Assembly: GCF_002021815.1 (NCBI RefSeq)
Contig: NZ_CP019952.1
Coordinates: 2,759,001-2,823,000, forward strand
Direction of reading: 5' to 3'
From: Pseudomonas parafulva
GTDB taxonomy: Bacteria > Pseudomonadota > Gammaproteobacteria > Pseudomonadales > Pseudomonadaceae
DNA: 64,000 nt
Part shown: positions 39,758 to 48,119 of the stretch, piece after piece
Layout: every line of letters starts with the position of its first letter
Numbering within the stretch: the stretch's first letter is position 1
The notes under the pieces: generated by a model
Seen by the model: only the letters and a program-made list of their open reading frames with translations
What the model was told of the DNA's origin: nothing
Databases searched by the model: none
Translations under genes and position numbers: made by a program

Positions 39758-42096
39758 TTGCACACCAACGGCCCAATCAAAGGGATCGAGCCGGTGCTTT
39801 CTGGCAGGGTGAAGTCGACCTCGCACTGCCCTCCCCCCGCCAGTTCGACCTGCAAGCGGTTAGTGGCCTGCAAATTTTCCAGGTAAACCAGCCCATCCCA
39901 CCCCACCACGGCCTGGGCGCCGCTTTGCACGTGTCTGACGCGGCTCCCCAGGCTCAGCGGTCGCTGATTGCCATCCACCAGTTCCAGGCTGGCTGCCTGC
40001 ACCTGCTTGAGTTCGAAGTCGAGCAGATAACCGCTGCCACGGCGTACGGCAACGCGTTGCTCGACGTGCGGTGCCAGAATGTCAGGCGGCAAATCCATCG
40101 GGTCTATTTCATATTTGCCTCGGTAGTAGGCACTGCTATAGGGCACAAGCAGGTGACCGCGTTTGTCGGTGCGGCCTACCGGCTGGTTTTCGTATCGCAC
40201 GGGCACATCGGCGTAGCCAGAGGTGCTGACCACGACGAACGCATCATCGATGCGGTTGGCCGCGAACAGGCCGGCGTCCATCCACACGATCGAGCCGCTG
40301 GCATCGGCCCACCGGGTCATTTCTCCACTGCTGCCGTAGACACCCGCCTGCAGCTGGACCGACTGCAGGCGCCAGGTGGCGTCGGCCTGGCGGTAAGCCT
40401 GGCGATCGCTACCGGTGGCATACCCGAGGTTGTAGCCCACCCCGGTGCCCACCGGAACCGCCCGGCTGTAGTTGACCCGCTGCTGGTGCTGGCCGTCTTT
40501 ATTGCGTTCGATGCCCAAGGCCAGGGTGCCGGTCATGTCGAACGGAATCACCAGTTGCGCCTGCGCCGCCCATTGGCGATCACCCACCTCTCGGTTAGCA
40601 GAGAAGTAAATACTGCTGTTGCCCCACAGGGGCCTGCTGTAACTGAGGTTGATCAAACGTGTGCGGGTGCCGTCCCCGGCGCGCACATCGAAATAACCGG
40701 CGCCCAGGTTCCCGTACTGGTTGAGGTTCAAACTCAGCGTCACCTGCTCGCTGCTCCTGCTCAGCTGCATGTCGCGCCGGTCGATGCGGGTTAGGTCGGC
40801 GTAATCGCCATGGCGTTGCAGGCGCTGGTAGCTGAAACCCAGGCGTTGACTGTTGTATTGATAACCCAGGGCGATTTGCTGACCTTGGTTGCCTTCCAAA
40901 CGGCTTTGGGCAAGTGCAGCATTGAGCACCCCGAACTGCCCTAGGCGCATGTTCGTCCCCAGGCCCCCGAGCATCAGGGACTCGGCCGTTTGCGCATGGG
41001 CCTCCAGCGTGAAGGTATCGCTCAGGCCGTGGCGCAGGCTGGCCGAGGCCACGCCTGGGCCGTATCCGAAGTCGCGCACCCCATAGTCACGCCTGAGACT
41101 GCCGGCTGCCACCGCATAGTCGGTCAACCCTTTTTGCAACAGGCTGCTGGTCACATAGAACGGCAGGGTCGTGGACACTTGCCTGCCCAGGGTGTCAGTG
41201 GTCACCACCACTGCCTCGCCGGCACCGTTGATGAAAGGGACGTTGGTCAGGGTATAGGGGCCAGGCTGCAACTCGGTGGTGCTGGCCCGGTAACCATTGA
41301 TGAAAAGCTCAAGGGACGTTGGCACGGCCGCTTCGCCTGCGAAGGCGGGCAACGGGTAGGTCACAAGGTCTGGCCGGGCAGCAAAATCCCTGGATAGCTG
41401 CAGCCCGCCCAGGCGCACTGAGCTACTCCAGGGCAAGGCGGCGGTGATCAGGTCACCGGCCTCGACGGTCAGCATCCGTTGCTCGTCGGTGAAGCGCCAG
41501 GTGGTGTCGTAACGCAGGAATCCATCACCCGTGCCACTACGCGTCACGCCGTTGAACGAGCGCCGCCACTGGCCAGTGCTGGACACGGTCCCCCAGCTGT
41601 CGAACACGCGTAGTTCATTCCAGGCGGCGAGGTAGGTGCCGCTGTCATCGGTATCGTTCAGGTACAGGTCATAGTTGAACAAGGCACCGAAGCTGCTGCG
41701 CGCATCGGTAGGCGGGTAAAGCGTGCGCTCACCGACTTGCTGGTCCGGCAACCAGCCTGGGGGCACATCCAGCCGCAGTTGCTGGTTCTGGCTGTCATAT
41801 TCGGCATGCATCCCAGCAACGGCGTCCAGGGCCACGTCGCCTGAGGGGTCGCCGGGCAACGCAAGGCCTGCTGCGCGCAGCACGTCACTGCCTATGTAAA
41901 GGCGCCCGGCCTTTTGCTGCACCGGCACCAATTCAGCCTTTGGCATCTGGTTCACCGTGAGGTCCAGGTACAAGGTGGCATCGGCAACCGCCGACAGCTC
42001 CGTTGGCGGCGGCGGCAGGTCGTCTGCCAGCACCAGGGTAGAACCGGCCAGTGCCAGCCCCAGATACCCCAGGCGCTTCGTCGCGAACCTCTTCAC
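39754..42096 (-). CDS. outer-membrane fimbrial usher, Csu (archaic) type
   Basis: A 780-residue usher: signal peptide, then N-terminal chaperone-binding domain, a beta-barrel (about 130-640; QLSRDFAARPDLVTYPLPAF, YAVAAGSLRRDYGVRDFGYG) with the central plug, and C-terminal domains ending PLIGPLVCK. It is shorter than classical FimD, as usual for CsuD. It secretes and orders the SCPU subunits. It lies between chaperone and adhesin genes in the standard order. Confidence 0.94.
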   Translation of the reverse strand: MKRFATKRLGYLGLALAGSTLVLADDLPPPPTELSAVADATLYLDLTVNQMPKAELVPVQQKAGRLYIGSDVLRAAGLALPGDPSGDVALDAVAGMHAEYDSQNQQLRLDVPPGWLPDQQVGERTLYPPTDARSSFGALFNYDLYLNDTDDSGTYLAAWNELRVFDSWGTVSSTGQWRRSFNGVTRSGTGDGFLRYDTTWRFTDEQRMLTVEAGDLITAALPWSSSVRLGGLQLSRDFAARPDLVTYPLPAFAGEAAVPTSLELFINGYRASTTELQPGPYTLTNVPFINGAGEAVVVTTDTLGRQVSTTLPFYVTSSLLQKGLTDYAVAAGSLRRDYGVRDFGYGPGVASASLRHGLSDTFTLEAHAQTAESLMLGGLGTNMRLGQFGVLNAALAQSRLEGNQGQQIALGYQYNSQRLGFSYQRLQRHGDYADLTRIDRRDMQLSRSSEQVTLSLNLNQYGNLGAGYFDVRAGDGTRTRLINLSYSRPLWGNSSIYFSANREVGDRQWAAQAQLVIPFDMTGTLALGIERNKDGQHQQRVNYSRAVPVGTGVGYNLGYATGSDRQAYRQADATWRLQSVQLQAGVYGSSGEMTRWADASGSIVWMDAGLFAANRIDDAFVVVSTSGYADVPVRYENQPVGRTDKRGHLLVPYSSAYYRGKYEIDPMDLPPDILAPHVEQRVAVRRGSGYLLDFELKQVQAASLELVDGNQRPLSLGSRVRHVQSGAQAVVGWDGLVYLENLQATNRLQVELAGGGQCEVDFTLPESTGSIPLIGPLVCK

Positions 42097-42150
42097 GCAT
42101 CGGTCCTGACCATTGCCGGGCCCTCCCTGGCCCTGTGACTTGCCTGTAAC

Positions 42151-42927
42151 TTATCGACCCTGGTTGATGACGGCCGCCTCGCCCTGGCCGTTGACCCGGC
42201 CCTTGAGTGTTCCACCGGCCCCCACGGCCAGCGGCGCTGGCCAGCGCATGCTGGCCCCGGGCAGTACATAGCCCAGCAGCCCTTCTGCAACTGGTTTGGC
42301 CTGGTTGCCTTGCTGCACCACCACATCGGTCAGGCGTGCATGCACCGGGCCGGTGTTTCGCAACTCGATGTACGGCTTGCCCTGTATCATCACCGGCTGC
42401 CAGGTCAGCTGGGGCTTGCCTACACCCTGCTCGTTGCGCTCGCCGTTCGGGTCCGGGCGGCCCCACAAGCCTTCCCCGTAGACGAACAGCGGCACCGAGT
42501 AGCGCATCTGCAGGCGAATTGCGGCCGTGGTCCCGGCCTCGGCCTTGTCCACGGGCACTGCGGGGGGAATTTCGTCGATGATGATGCGGTAGGCCTGTTC
42601 CTGACCGGCAGGTGCCGCACCTGTGCGCGTCAGGCGAATGAGCTGCTTCTGACCGGGTGCGATAGTGGCCACCGGCGGGCTGCCGATGATTTCACGTTGT
42701 GCGCTGAACTGCTCCTCGAAGCGCCCCTGACGCCAGGCAAATACACGCACTTGAAGGCTTGCCGCCGCGGTCCCGCGATTTTCCAGCCACAGCGCCCCTG
42801 CCTTCTGCCCCGCTTCCAGCACAGGGTCAATGGGCCAGATCAGTACCGACGTGGCGGCTAACACCGGCTGGCCAGCCACGCTGCACATCAGCAACAAGGC
42901 TCGGATCCATTTGCTGCGTTCTCTCAT
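42151..42927 (-). CDS. periplasmic pilus chaperone, CsuC-like
   Basis: A 258-residue PapD-like chaperone: signal peptide (MRERSKWIRALLLMCSVAGQ), first Ig domain (LIWPIDPVLEAGQKAGALWL, PGQKQLIRLTR), IIIDEIPP near the interdomain hinge, and the second domain with LKGRVNGQGEAAVINQGR at the end. A strong CAAGGAGG supports ATG 42927. The same frame stays open to 43461 upstream, but that part is antiparallel nonsense over the subunit gene. Confidence 0.92.
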   Translation of the reverse strand: MRERSKWIRALLLMCSVAGQPVLAATSVLIWPIDPVLEAGQKAGALWLENRGTAAASLQVRVFAWRQGRFEEQFSAQREIIGSPPVATIAPGQKQLIRLTRTGAAPAGQEQAYRIIIDEIPPAVPVDKAEAGTTAAIRLQMRYSVPLFVYGEGLWGRPDPNGERNEQGVGKPQLTWQPVMIQGKPYIELRNTGPVHARLTDVVVQQGNQAKPVAEGLLGYVLPGASMRWPAPLAVGAGGTLKGRVNGQGEAAVINQGR

Positions 42928-42965
42928 GAAGCCCTCCTTGGACGGTATGGTGGCGAATCGACCGG

Positions 42966-43469
42966 TCACCAGGTCAATGTCACCTGGACCACGTCGGTAT
43001 AAGTACCGGCAGGCACCGTTCCGGGTAGTTGGAGCCTTCCGTAGACTGGCAGCCTTACCGCTGCAGGGTCGGCATAACTCACGTTCACGTTTTGCCCAAT
43101 GCCGATGCCCTGCGCCAACGCAGCATCCTGGTACAACTGGTAGGGCACTACCTGCGTGCCTCCCGTACGCTTGAGGTTGCGCACGCCTGCGTTCGCGTTC
43201 TGGCCAGCATCCAGGCTCATGCTCAGCACTACCCCTGGCGTGCACTGCAGCGTCACGCTCGAACCGCCCAATGCCGTACTCAGCACGGCCGTGGACAAGG
43301 CTGACTGCGTACCGTAGTTCAGAGTGCCGTACTGCGTGGCGCCCCCTATGACCAGACAACCGGCGACAACTTGCGCATTTACCGCGAAGGTACTGGTGGT
43401 GGCCGCACCCAGGGGGCCAGCCAGCATCAGCATGCACCCGGCAACGGTCCCTGCACGCCAAACGCGCAT
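42966..43469 (-). CDS. spore coat U domain pilus subunit
   Basis: A 167-residue secreted pilin: signal peptide ending GPLGA, then an SCPU domain opening with a donor strand and the first of two Cys (VVAGCLVIGG), the second Cys in VTLQCTPG, and the ending YTDVVQVTLTW. Fourth of four subunit genes before the chaperone; 38 bases lie between them. Confidence 0.9.
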   Translation of the reverse strand: MRVWRAGTVAGCMLMLAGPLGAATTSTFAVNAQVVAGCLVIGGATQYGTLNYGTQSALSTAVLSTALGGSSVTLQCTPGVVLSMSLDAGQNANAGVRNLKRTGGTQVVPYQLYQDAALAQGIGIGQNVNVSYADPAAVRLPVYGRLQLPGTVPAGTYTDVVQVTLTW

Positions 43470-43472
43470 GCC

Positions 43473-44006
43473 TCAGAACGACAGCTCGACGGCGACGGTG
43501 TCGGTATAGACCCCCGCGGGCAGACCTGCCTTGCCACGCGCCTGCCCATAGAGGTTGACGGTTTGCGCGACCCCGGTGCTGGTCGGCAACGTGATCGTGC
43601 CGTCGATGGCCAGCAACTGCGTGCGCCCCGCATCGGTATAGAAGTCATAGGGAACGAAATTGCCGGCGCCGTCTGCCAGAGCACGGGTGCCCCCGGTGGA
43701 CTGACCATCGTGGGCGCCTGCGCGTACTCGAATGGCCGGCACCGTGCCCGCTGAACACAGCACACTCAGTGCCCCGCCGCTGCCGCCGAGCACCTGCGCG
43801 TTGGCCGTACCGAACAAGGCATCCTGAGTGCCGAAGTTCAGGCTGCCGAAATTCAGGCCCGAGGTGCCTGAGCTGCCGTTGACCTGGCAAGCCGCAATCA
43901 GGGTCAGTGTCGAGTTTATGGTACCGGTGACGGTGGCTGCCGGCGCCTGGGACGCCAGCGCCATGCCCAGCCCGGCGAGGATGCAGCGTGAGAGGTGGGT
44001 TCGCAT
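43473..44006 (-). CDS. spore coat U domain pilus subunit, CsuA/B-like
   Basis: A 177-residue secreted pilin: signal peptide ending SQAPA, Cys pair in IAACQVNGSSGTSGLNFGSL and SVLCSAG, and ending YTDTVAVELSF. The Gly/Ser-rich segment after the first Cys and NFGSLNFGTQ resemble the major subunit CsuA/B, so this gene is a candidate for the main rod pilin although it is third in order. That choice is inference. Confidence 0.9.
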   Translation of the reverse strand: MRTHLSRCILAGLGMALASQAPAATVTGTINSTLTLIAACQVNGSSGTSGLNFGSLNFGTQDALFGTANAQVLGGSGGALSVLCSAGTVPAIRVRAGAHDGQSTGGTRALADGAGNFVPYDFYTDAGRTQLLAIDGTITLPTSTGVAQTVNLYGQARGKAGLPAGVYTDTVAVELSF

Positions 44007-44024
44007 CGATATCTCCTTGATGGG

Positions 44025-44561
44025 TTACCAGTCCAGGGTCACTCTGAGGGTGTCGCGATACAGGCCAGCGGGTAGCGCACGAGGCTGTGCGACCAGCACG
44101 CCATAGATGGGAATGGGCATCTGCCGGGTGCTGCTGATGACGAAGGGCCGAGCCTGGCCGACCGGATAGTGGCTGCGGCCAGCAGGATCGACGGCCAGTT
44201 GGTAAGGGATCAACTCGCGCCCATTGCTCAGGCGGCGTATCCCGTCGTCGCCGTTCATGCCCGCATTGATGCTCACCCTGAACGCACGCACTTCAGGCGT
44301 GCAGCTGATCTGCAAGCTGCCTTGGGTGCCGACGTCATCCACTCGACTGCGCACGGGCTCTTCCCAATTGGGGCCTCGGGCACCGAAATCCATCAATCCA
44401 GGGTTGGCCAGTGTCGCCGGTTGCGTTTCATCGCTGCTGATCTGGCAAGCAGCGCTGATGATCAGTTGCGCCTGGATGAAACCGGTGCTGGTGCCGTGCG
44501 CCGCCCCGCCCGGTACGATCAAGGGACCAAGGGTCAGCAGCAGCATCGAGGAACGGTTCAT
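44025..44561 (-). CDS. spore coat U domain pilus subunit
   Basis: A 178-residue secreted pilin: signal peptide (SMLLLTLGPLIVPGGAAHG), Cys pair in ISAACQISSDE and LQISCTPE, and ending YRDTLRVTLDW. It is more divergent than the two subunits after it, with an acidic loop (RGPNWEEPVRSRVDDVG). Second gene of the operon. Confidence 0.88.
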   Translation of the reverse strand: MNRSSMLLLTLGPLIVPGGAAHGTSTGFIQAQLIISAACQISSDETQPATLANPGLMDFGARGPNWEEPVRSRVDDVGTQGSLQISCTPEVRAFRVSINAGMNGDDGIRRLSNGRELIPYQLAVDPAGRSHYPVGQARPFVISSTRQMPIPIYGVLVAQPRALPAGLYRDTLRVTLDW

Positions 44562-44589
44562 GGCCTCACGTCCTTGTGCATGGGTTGAC

Positions 44590-45122
44590 CTACCAGGTGA
44601 CCGTCACTTTGAGCATGTCGGCATACCGCCCTGCTTCAGGGGCCCAGGCCAGCTTGTCCAGCCTCGCGTACAACGGCAGGTCGACCCAGCCGCTGCCAGG
44701 CACCCGTGATGATTGCGGCTCATCGACCAACATCGGCTGCCGCCCGGCCGCATCACGAAATAACCGGTAGGGAATGGGCCTGGCGCTGGAGCCTGACATG
44801 GCTAGGAACCGCACCGCTCCGCTCCGCTCCCACCATGTTGGCCAGCGTCCACGCTTACCTGATAGGGCGTGTCCGGGTTGCACTCCAGCCGCGGCACTGA
44901 AGGCCCCAACAGCGTTCCACTTCGAGATGCTTGCGGGCCATCCAATCGTGACACTGCACCAAAGTCGATGCGCCCGAGTGCCTGTGCTCCCGCCTCCCGG
45001 GCAGGGTTGACGAGCATGCAGCCGCGCTCCACCAACACCCTCACTTCGACCAGAAAATCTGCCGCCACGGCACTGCCGACTGGCAGCAGGCCCACAAGCG
45101 CGGCAAACAAGCGATTGTTCAC
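44590..45122 (-). pseudogene. frameshifted first subunit gene of the Csu-type operon
   Basis: The first 106 codons (45122-44802) encode a signal peptide and the first half of an SCPU pilin (LVERGCMLVNPAREAG, PRLECNPDTPYQVSVDAGQH) and then hit TAG. The second half (IPYRLFRDAAGRQPMLVDEP ... YADMLKVTVTW) continues in another frame to 44590. The break falls in three tandem copies of CCGCT (44814-44828). Removing one copy joins the halves as AGQHGGSGAVRFLAMSGSS with no stop, giving a normal length of about 175 residues. So one repeat too many explains the disruption, by slippage in the cell or a sequencing error. Confidence 0.85.
44814..44828. repeat. pentanucleotide tandem repeat (CCGCT)x3 inside a pilin gene
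   Basis: Three perfect copies of CCGCT, followed by two more matching bases. Each gained or lost copy shifts the pilin reading frame by two; two copies restore it. Short repeats like this are possible sites of slipped-strand phase switching. Confidence 0.75.
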
Positions 45123-45385
45123 GTTAGCGTCCCTGCTTCAACACTCGTTTCAAGCCTAGCAGCGGGCTCACCTTCGAACCGGCCGACACGCCTGTTTTTT
45201 GGTATTAGCAAAAAAGCAGTAACGGCCATGGCAAGATCTGGACAGCGCGAAGCAGCCTTCATGCAAAGTGGGTTCAACGGCCAAGCACGGCAGGCGAGGC
45301 GATATTCTGATAGGGTATATCACCATTATCCTGCCCCAGACTCTTGCGGCATGCAGGGTCCCAAATGACAGGAGCGTTTTCTTCG

Positions 45386-47632
45386 ATGACCACCGACCGA
45401 ACCCTTGCACAGGCGATCGAACGCTGCGCTCAAGAGCCCATTCAAGTGCCGGGTAGCGTTCAGCCTCACGGTTTTGTTCTGGTGCTCGACCCCGAGCATC
45501 TGCAGGTCCTACAGGCGAGTGAAAACATCGTGCAGTGGCTGGGAACGCCCGCCGAATCGGTGCTCGGTTGCAACTTCGGCGAAATCGTCCAGGCCGGCTT
45601 TGACTTGCGCCAGCAGTTGGCGAGGCTGCCGGAGGACGAGGTCTTTCCTTTCCATATCGGTGATGTGCGCTTGCACGACACGGCACCTTGCCGGAAGGAG
45701 CTCCATCTGCTGGTACACCGGCACGATCAAGTGCTAATCGTCGAGTTCGAGCCGCACAGAGTGCCCGAGGACCTGACGGCCCAAGGTGATTACTACCCAT
45801 TGGTGCGCACCTTCGTCAGCAGCCTGCACCTGGCGGGCAGCCTGGAAGAGTTGTTGCAGCAGACCGTGATTCAGCTCAAGCGCGTGACCGGCTTCGGACG
45901 GGTCAAGGCCTATCGCTTCGATGCCGAGGGCAATGGCCAGGTACTGGCCGAGGTTGCCGACGCAGGTTATCCAAGTTTCCTGGGCCTGTGCTTCCCTGCC
46001 TCGGACATACCGCGTCAGGCGCGTGAGCTCTATCGGGTCAACCGCATCCGCGTCATCGAAGATGCCAACTATCAGCCGTCTCCCTTGATACCGCCACTCA
46101 ACCCAACCACCGGCAAACCGCTGGACATGAGCTTCACGAGCTTGCGTAGCGTATCGCCCGTGCACCTGCAATACATGCGCAACATGGATACGCTGGCATC
46201 GATGTCATTGTCCATCGTGGTGGATGGCAAACTGTGGGGACTCATTTCGTGCCATCACGCACAACCGCGATCGGTGGCCCTGCGCACACGTACCGCTTGT
46301 GAACTGCTGGCCAGCGTCCTGTCCCTGCAGATCGAATCCCGTGAAGCCCATGCCCGCACTCACCAGTTACTGGAGTTGCGGCGGTACATCGTGCGGATGA
46401 TTTCTTCCATGGCCGACCACGATAGTGTCAGCGAAGGCCTGCGTACGTTGCCCGATGTGCTCCTGGCGTTTGCAGGTGCTCAAGGCGCTGCGATCATTTC
46501 TGCCGAGCATTGCGAGCTGATCGGAGCTGTCCCGCCAGAGGCACAGGTCAATGCGCTGGTCCATTGGCTAGCCCGCCAAGGTGAAGATGTTTTCCAGACG
46601 GATAATGTACGCCGTGACGTCAGCGAGCTGCCCGAATTGGCCGAGCATGTCGGCGGCGTACTGGCAGTGGCCATCTCTAAAATCCACTCGCACTACCTGC
46701 TGTGGTTCCGCCCCGAACAGGTGCGTAGCGTCCAATGGGCTGGGCAGCCTACCAAGGAAGTCGCACCACTGGGCAACCTCGCGCCTCGCCATAGTTTCGA
46801 ACGCTGGCAGGAGCAACTGCACGGTTACTGTGCACCCTGGGACCCGTTGGTCATCGAGGGCGTAATGGAGTTGCGCAATGCGGTCCTGGGTATCGTGCTG
46901 CGCAAGGCTGAAGAACTGGCGCAGATGGCCAACGAATTGCGCCGCTCCAACAAGGAGCTCGAGGCATTCTCGTATAGTGTTTCCCACGACCTGCGGGCGC
47001 CCTTGCGCCATATCGCGGGGTATACGGAATTGCTGGGCGAAATGGAAGGCGACGGTTTGAGTGAACGGGGCAAAAGGTTCTTGCAACACATCGGCGAAGC
47101 GGCGCATTTTGCCGGCAACCTGGTCGACAATTTGCTACATTTCTCGCACATGGGCCGCTCTGCCCTGCGCATGTCGGAAGTGGACCTCAACGCTCTGGTC
47201 GAAGCCATTCGCGCTGAACTGGCACCCGACTACGCCGGGCGTGAGATCATCTGGGACATCGCGCCGCTGCCCCGGGCCTACGGCGACCCGGCATTCATCA
47301 ACCTGGCATTGAACAACCTGGTGGCAAATGCCATCAAATACACCCGTGGACGGACACCTGCCCGCATCGAGATCACAGCAGTGCAGCACCCAACCGAGAC
47401 CGAGGTCTGTATCCGGGACAATGGCGTGGGCTTCGACATGGCCTATGCCAGCAAGCTGTTCGGCGTCTTCCAGCGCTTGCATCGCATGGAGGATTTCGAA
47501 GGCACGGGCATTGGCCTTGCCAGTGTTCGCCGCATTATTGAAAGGCACGATGGCCGTGTCTGGGCCGAAGGCCAGATCGACAAAGGCGCCAGTTTTCATT
47601 TCACTTTACCGCGCCCATCCGCGACACACTGA
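45386..47632 (+). CDS. bphP: bacteriophytochrome sensor histidine kinase
   Basis: A 748-residue red/far-red photoreceptor. PAS domain (about 1-115) with Cys14 at the biliverdin-attachment position (IERCAQEPIQVPGSVQPHG); GAF (about 135-305) with PASDIP and the chromophore-pocket SFTSLRSVSPVHLQYMRNMD; PHY (about 320-500); HisKA with SHDLRAPL (His534); ATPase with NNLVANAIKYT and GTGIGLA. Light changes kinase output to the response regulator 15 bases downstream. ATG 45386 follows ACAGGAG; two in-frame ATGs lie upstream. No heme oxygenase gene is nearby. It is divergent from the pilus operon over 263 bases, where GATAT-N11-ATATC (45301-45321) is an imperfect candidate control site. Confidence 0.93.
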   Translation: MTTDRTLAQAIERCAQEPIQVPGSVQPHGFVLVLDPEHLQVLQASENIVQWLGTPAESVLGCNFGEIVQAGFDLRQQLARLPEDEVFPFHIGDVRLHDTAPCRKELHLLVHRHDQVLIVEFEPHRVPEDLTAQGDYYPLVRTFVSSLHLAGSLEELLQQTVIQLKRVTGFGRVKAYRFDAEGNGQVLAEVADAGYPSFLGLCFPASDIPRQARELYRVNRIRVIEDANYQPSPLIPPLNPTTGKPLDMSFTSLRSVSPVHLQYMRNMDTLASMSLSIVVDGKLWGLISCHHAQPRSVALRTRTACELLASVLSLQIESREAHARTHQLLELRRYIVRMISSMADHDSVSEGLRTLPDVLLAFAGAQGAAIISAEHCELIGAVPPEAQVNALVHWLARQGEDVFQTDNVRRDVSELPELAEHVGGVLAVAISKIHSHYLLWFRPEQVRSVQWAGQPTKEVAPLGNLAPRHSFERWQEQLHGYCAPWDPLVIEGVMELRNAVLGIVLRKAEELAQMANELRRSNKELEAFSYSVSHDLRAPLRHIAGYTELLGEMEGDGLSERGKRFLQHIGEAAHFAGNLVDNLLHFSHMGRSALRMSEVDLNALVEAIRAELAPDYAGREIIWDIAPLPRAYGDPAFINLALNNLVANAIKYTRGRTPARIEITAVQHPTETEVCIRDNGVGFDMAYASKLFGVFQRLHRMEDFEGTGIGLASVRRIIERHDGRVWAEGQIDKGASFHFTLPRPSATH

Positions 47633-47647
47633 GGTACCGCACCTATC

Positions 47648-48106
47648 ATGCTCAAACCCATCTTGCTGGTCGAGGACAACCCTCGGGACCTGGAGCTGAC
47701 ACTCCTGGCACTGGAGCGCAGCCAGTTGGCCAACGAAGTCATCGTGCTGCGCGACGGCGCAGATGCCTTGGATTACCTGTTGCGCCGCGAGGCCTACGCC
47801 GACCGCGACGACGGCAACCCTGCCGTGATTTTGCTCGACCTCAAGCTGCCGAAAGTCGATGGGCTGGAGGTACTGAAGGCGCTGCGTGCCTCCCCGGAGC
47901 TGCGCAGTATTCCGACCGTGATGCTGACCTCGTCCCGCGAAGAACCCGACCTGCTGCGCGCCTACGAACTGGGCGTCAACGCTTATGTGGTCAAACCCGT
48001 CGAGTTCAAGGAATTCGTTGCCGCCATTTCCGACCTGGGCATCTTCTGGGCGGTACTCAACGAGCCTCCACCCGGCTCGTTGCGCCTGAACCGTCGCGGC
48101 AACTGA
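47648..48106 (+). CDS. single-domain response regulator, Rcp1-like
   Basis: A 152-residue receiver-only protein. LVEDNPRDLELT carries the acidic pair, ILLDLKLPKVDG the phospho-acceptor Asp64, VMLTSS the Thr/Ser switch and VVKPVEF the conserved Lys. The extended form with the Pro-rich C-terminus is that of phytochrome partners such as Rcp1. It probably receives phosphate from the bacteriophytochrome just upstream. Confidence 0.93.
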   Translation: MLKPILLVEDNPRDLELTLLALERSQLANEVIVLRDGADALDYLLRREAYADRDDGNPAVILLDLKLPKVDGLEVLKALRASPELRSIPTVMLTSSREEPDLLRAYELGVNAYVVKPVEFKEFVAAISDLGIFWAVLNEPPPGSLRLNRRGN

Positions 48107-48119
48107 GGCCTGCACCACG

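Noticed and set aside
42928..43461. Upstream extension of the pilus chaperone frame
   Set aside because: The signal peptide and strong ribosome binding site place the start at 42927; the extension is out of frame over the SCPU subunit gene.
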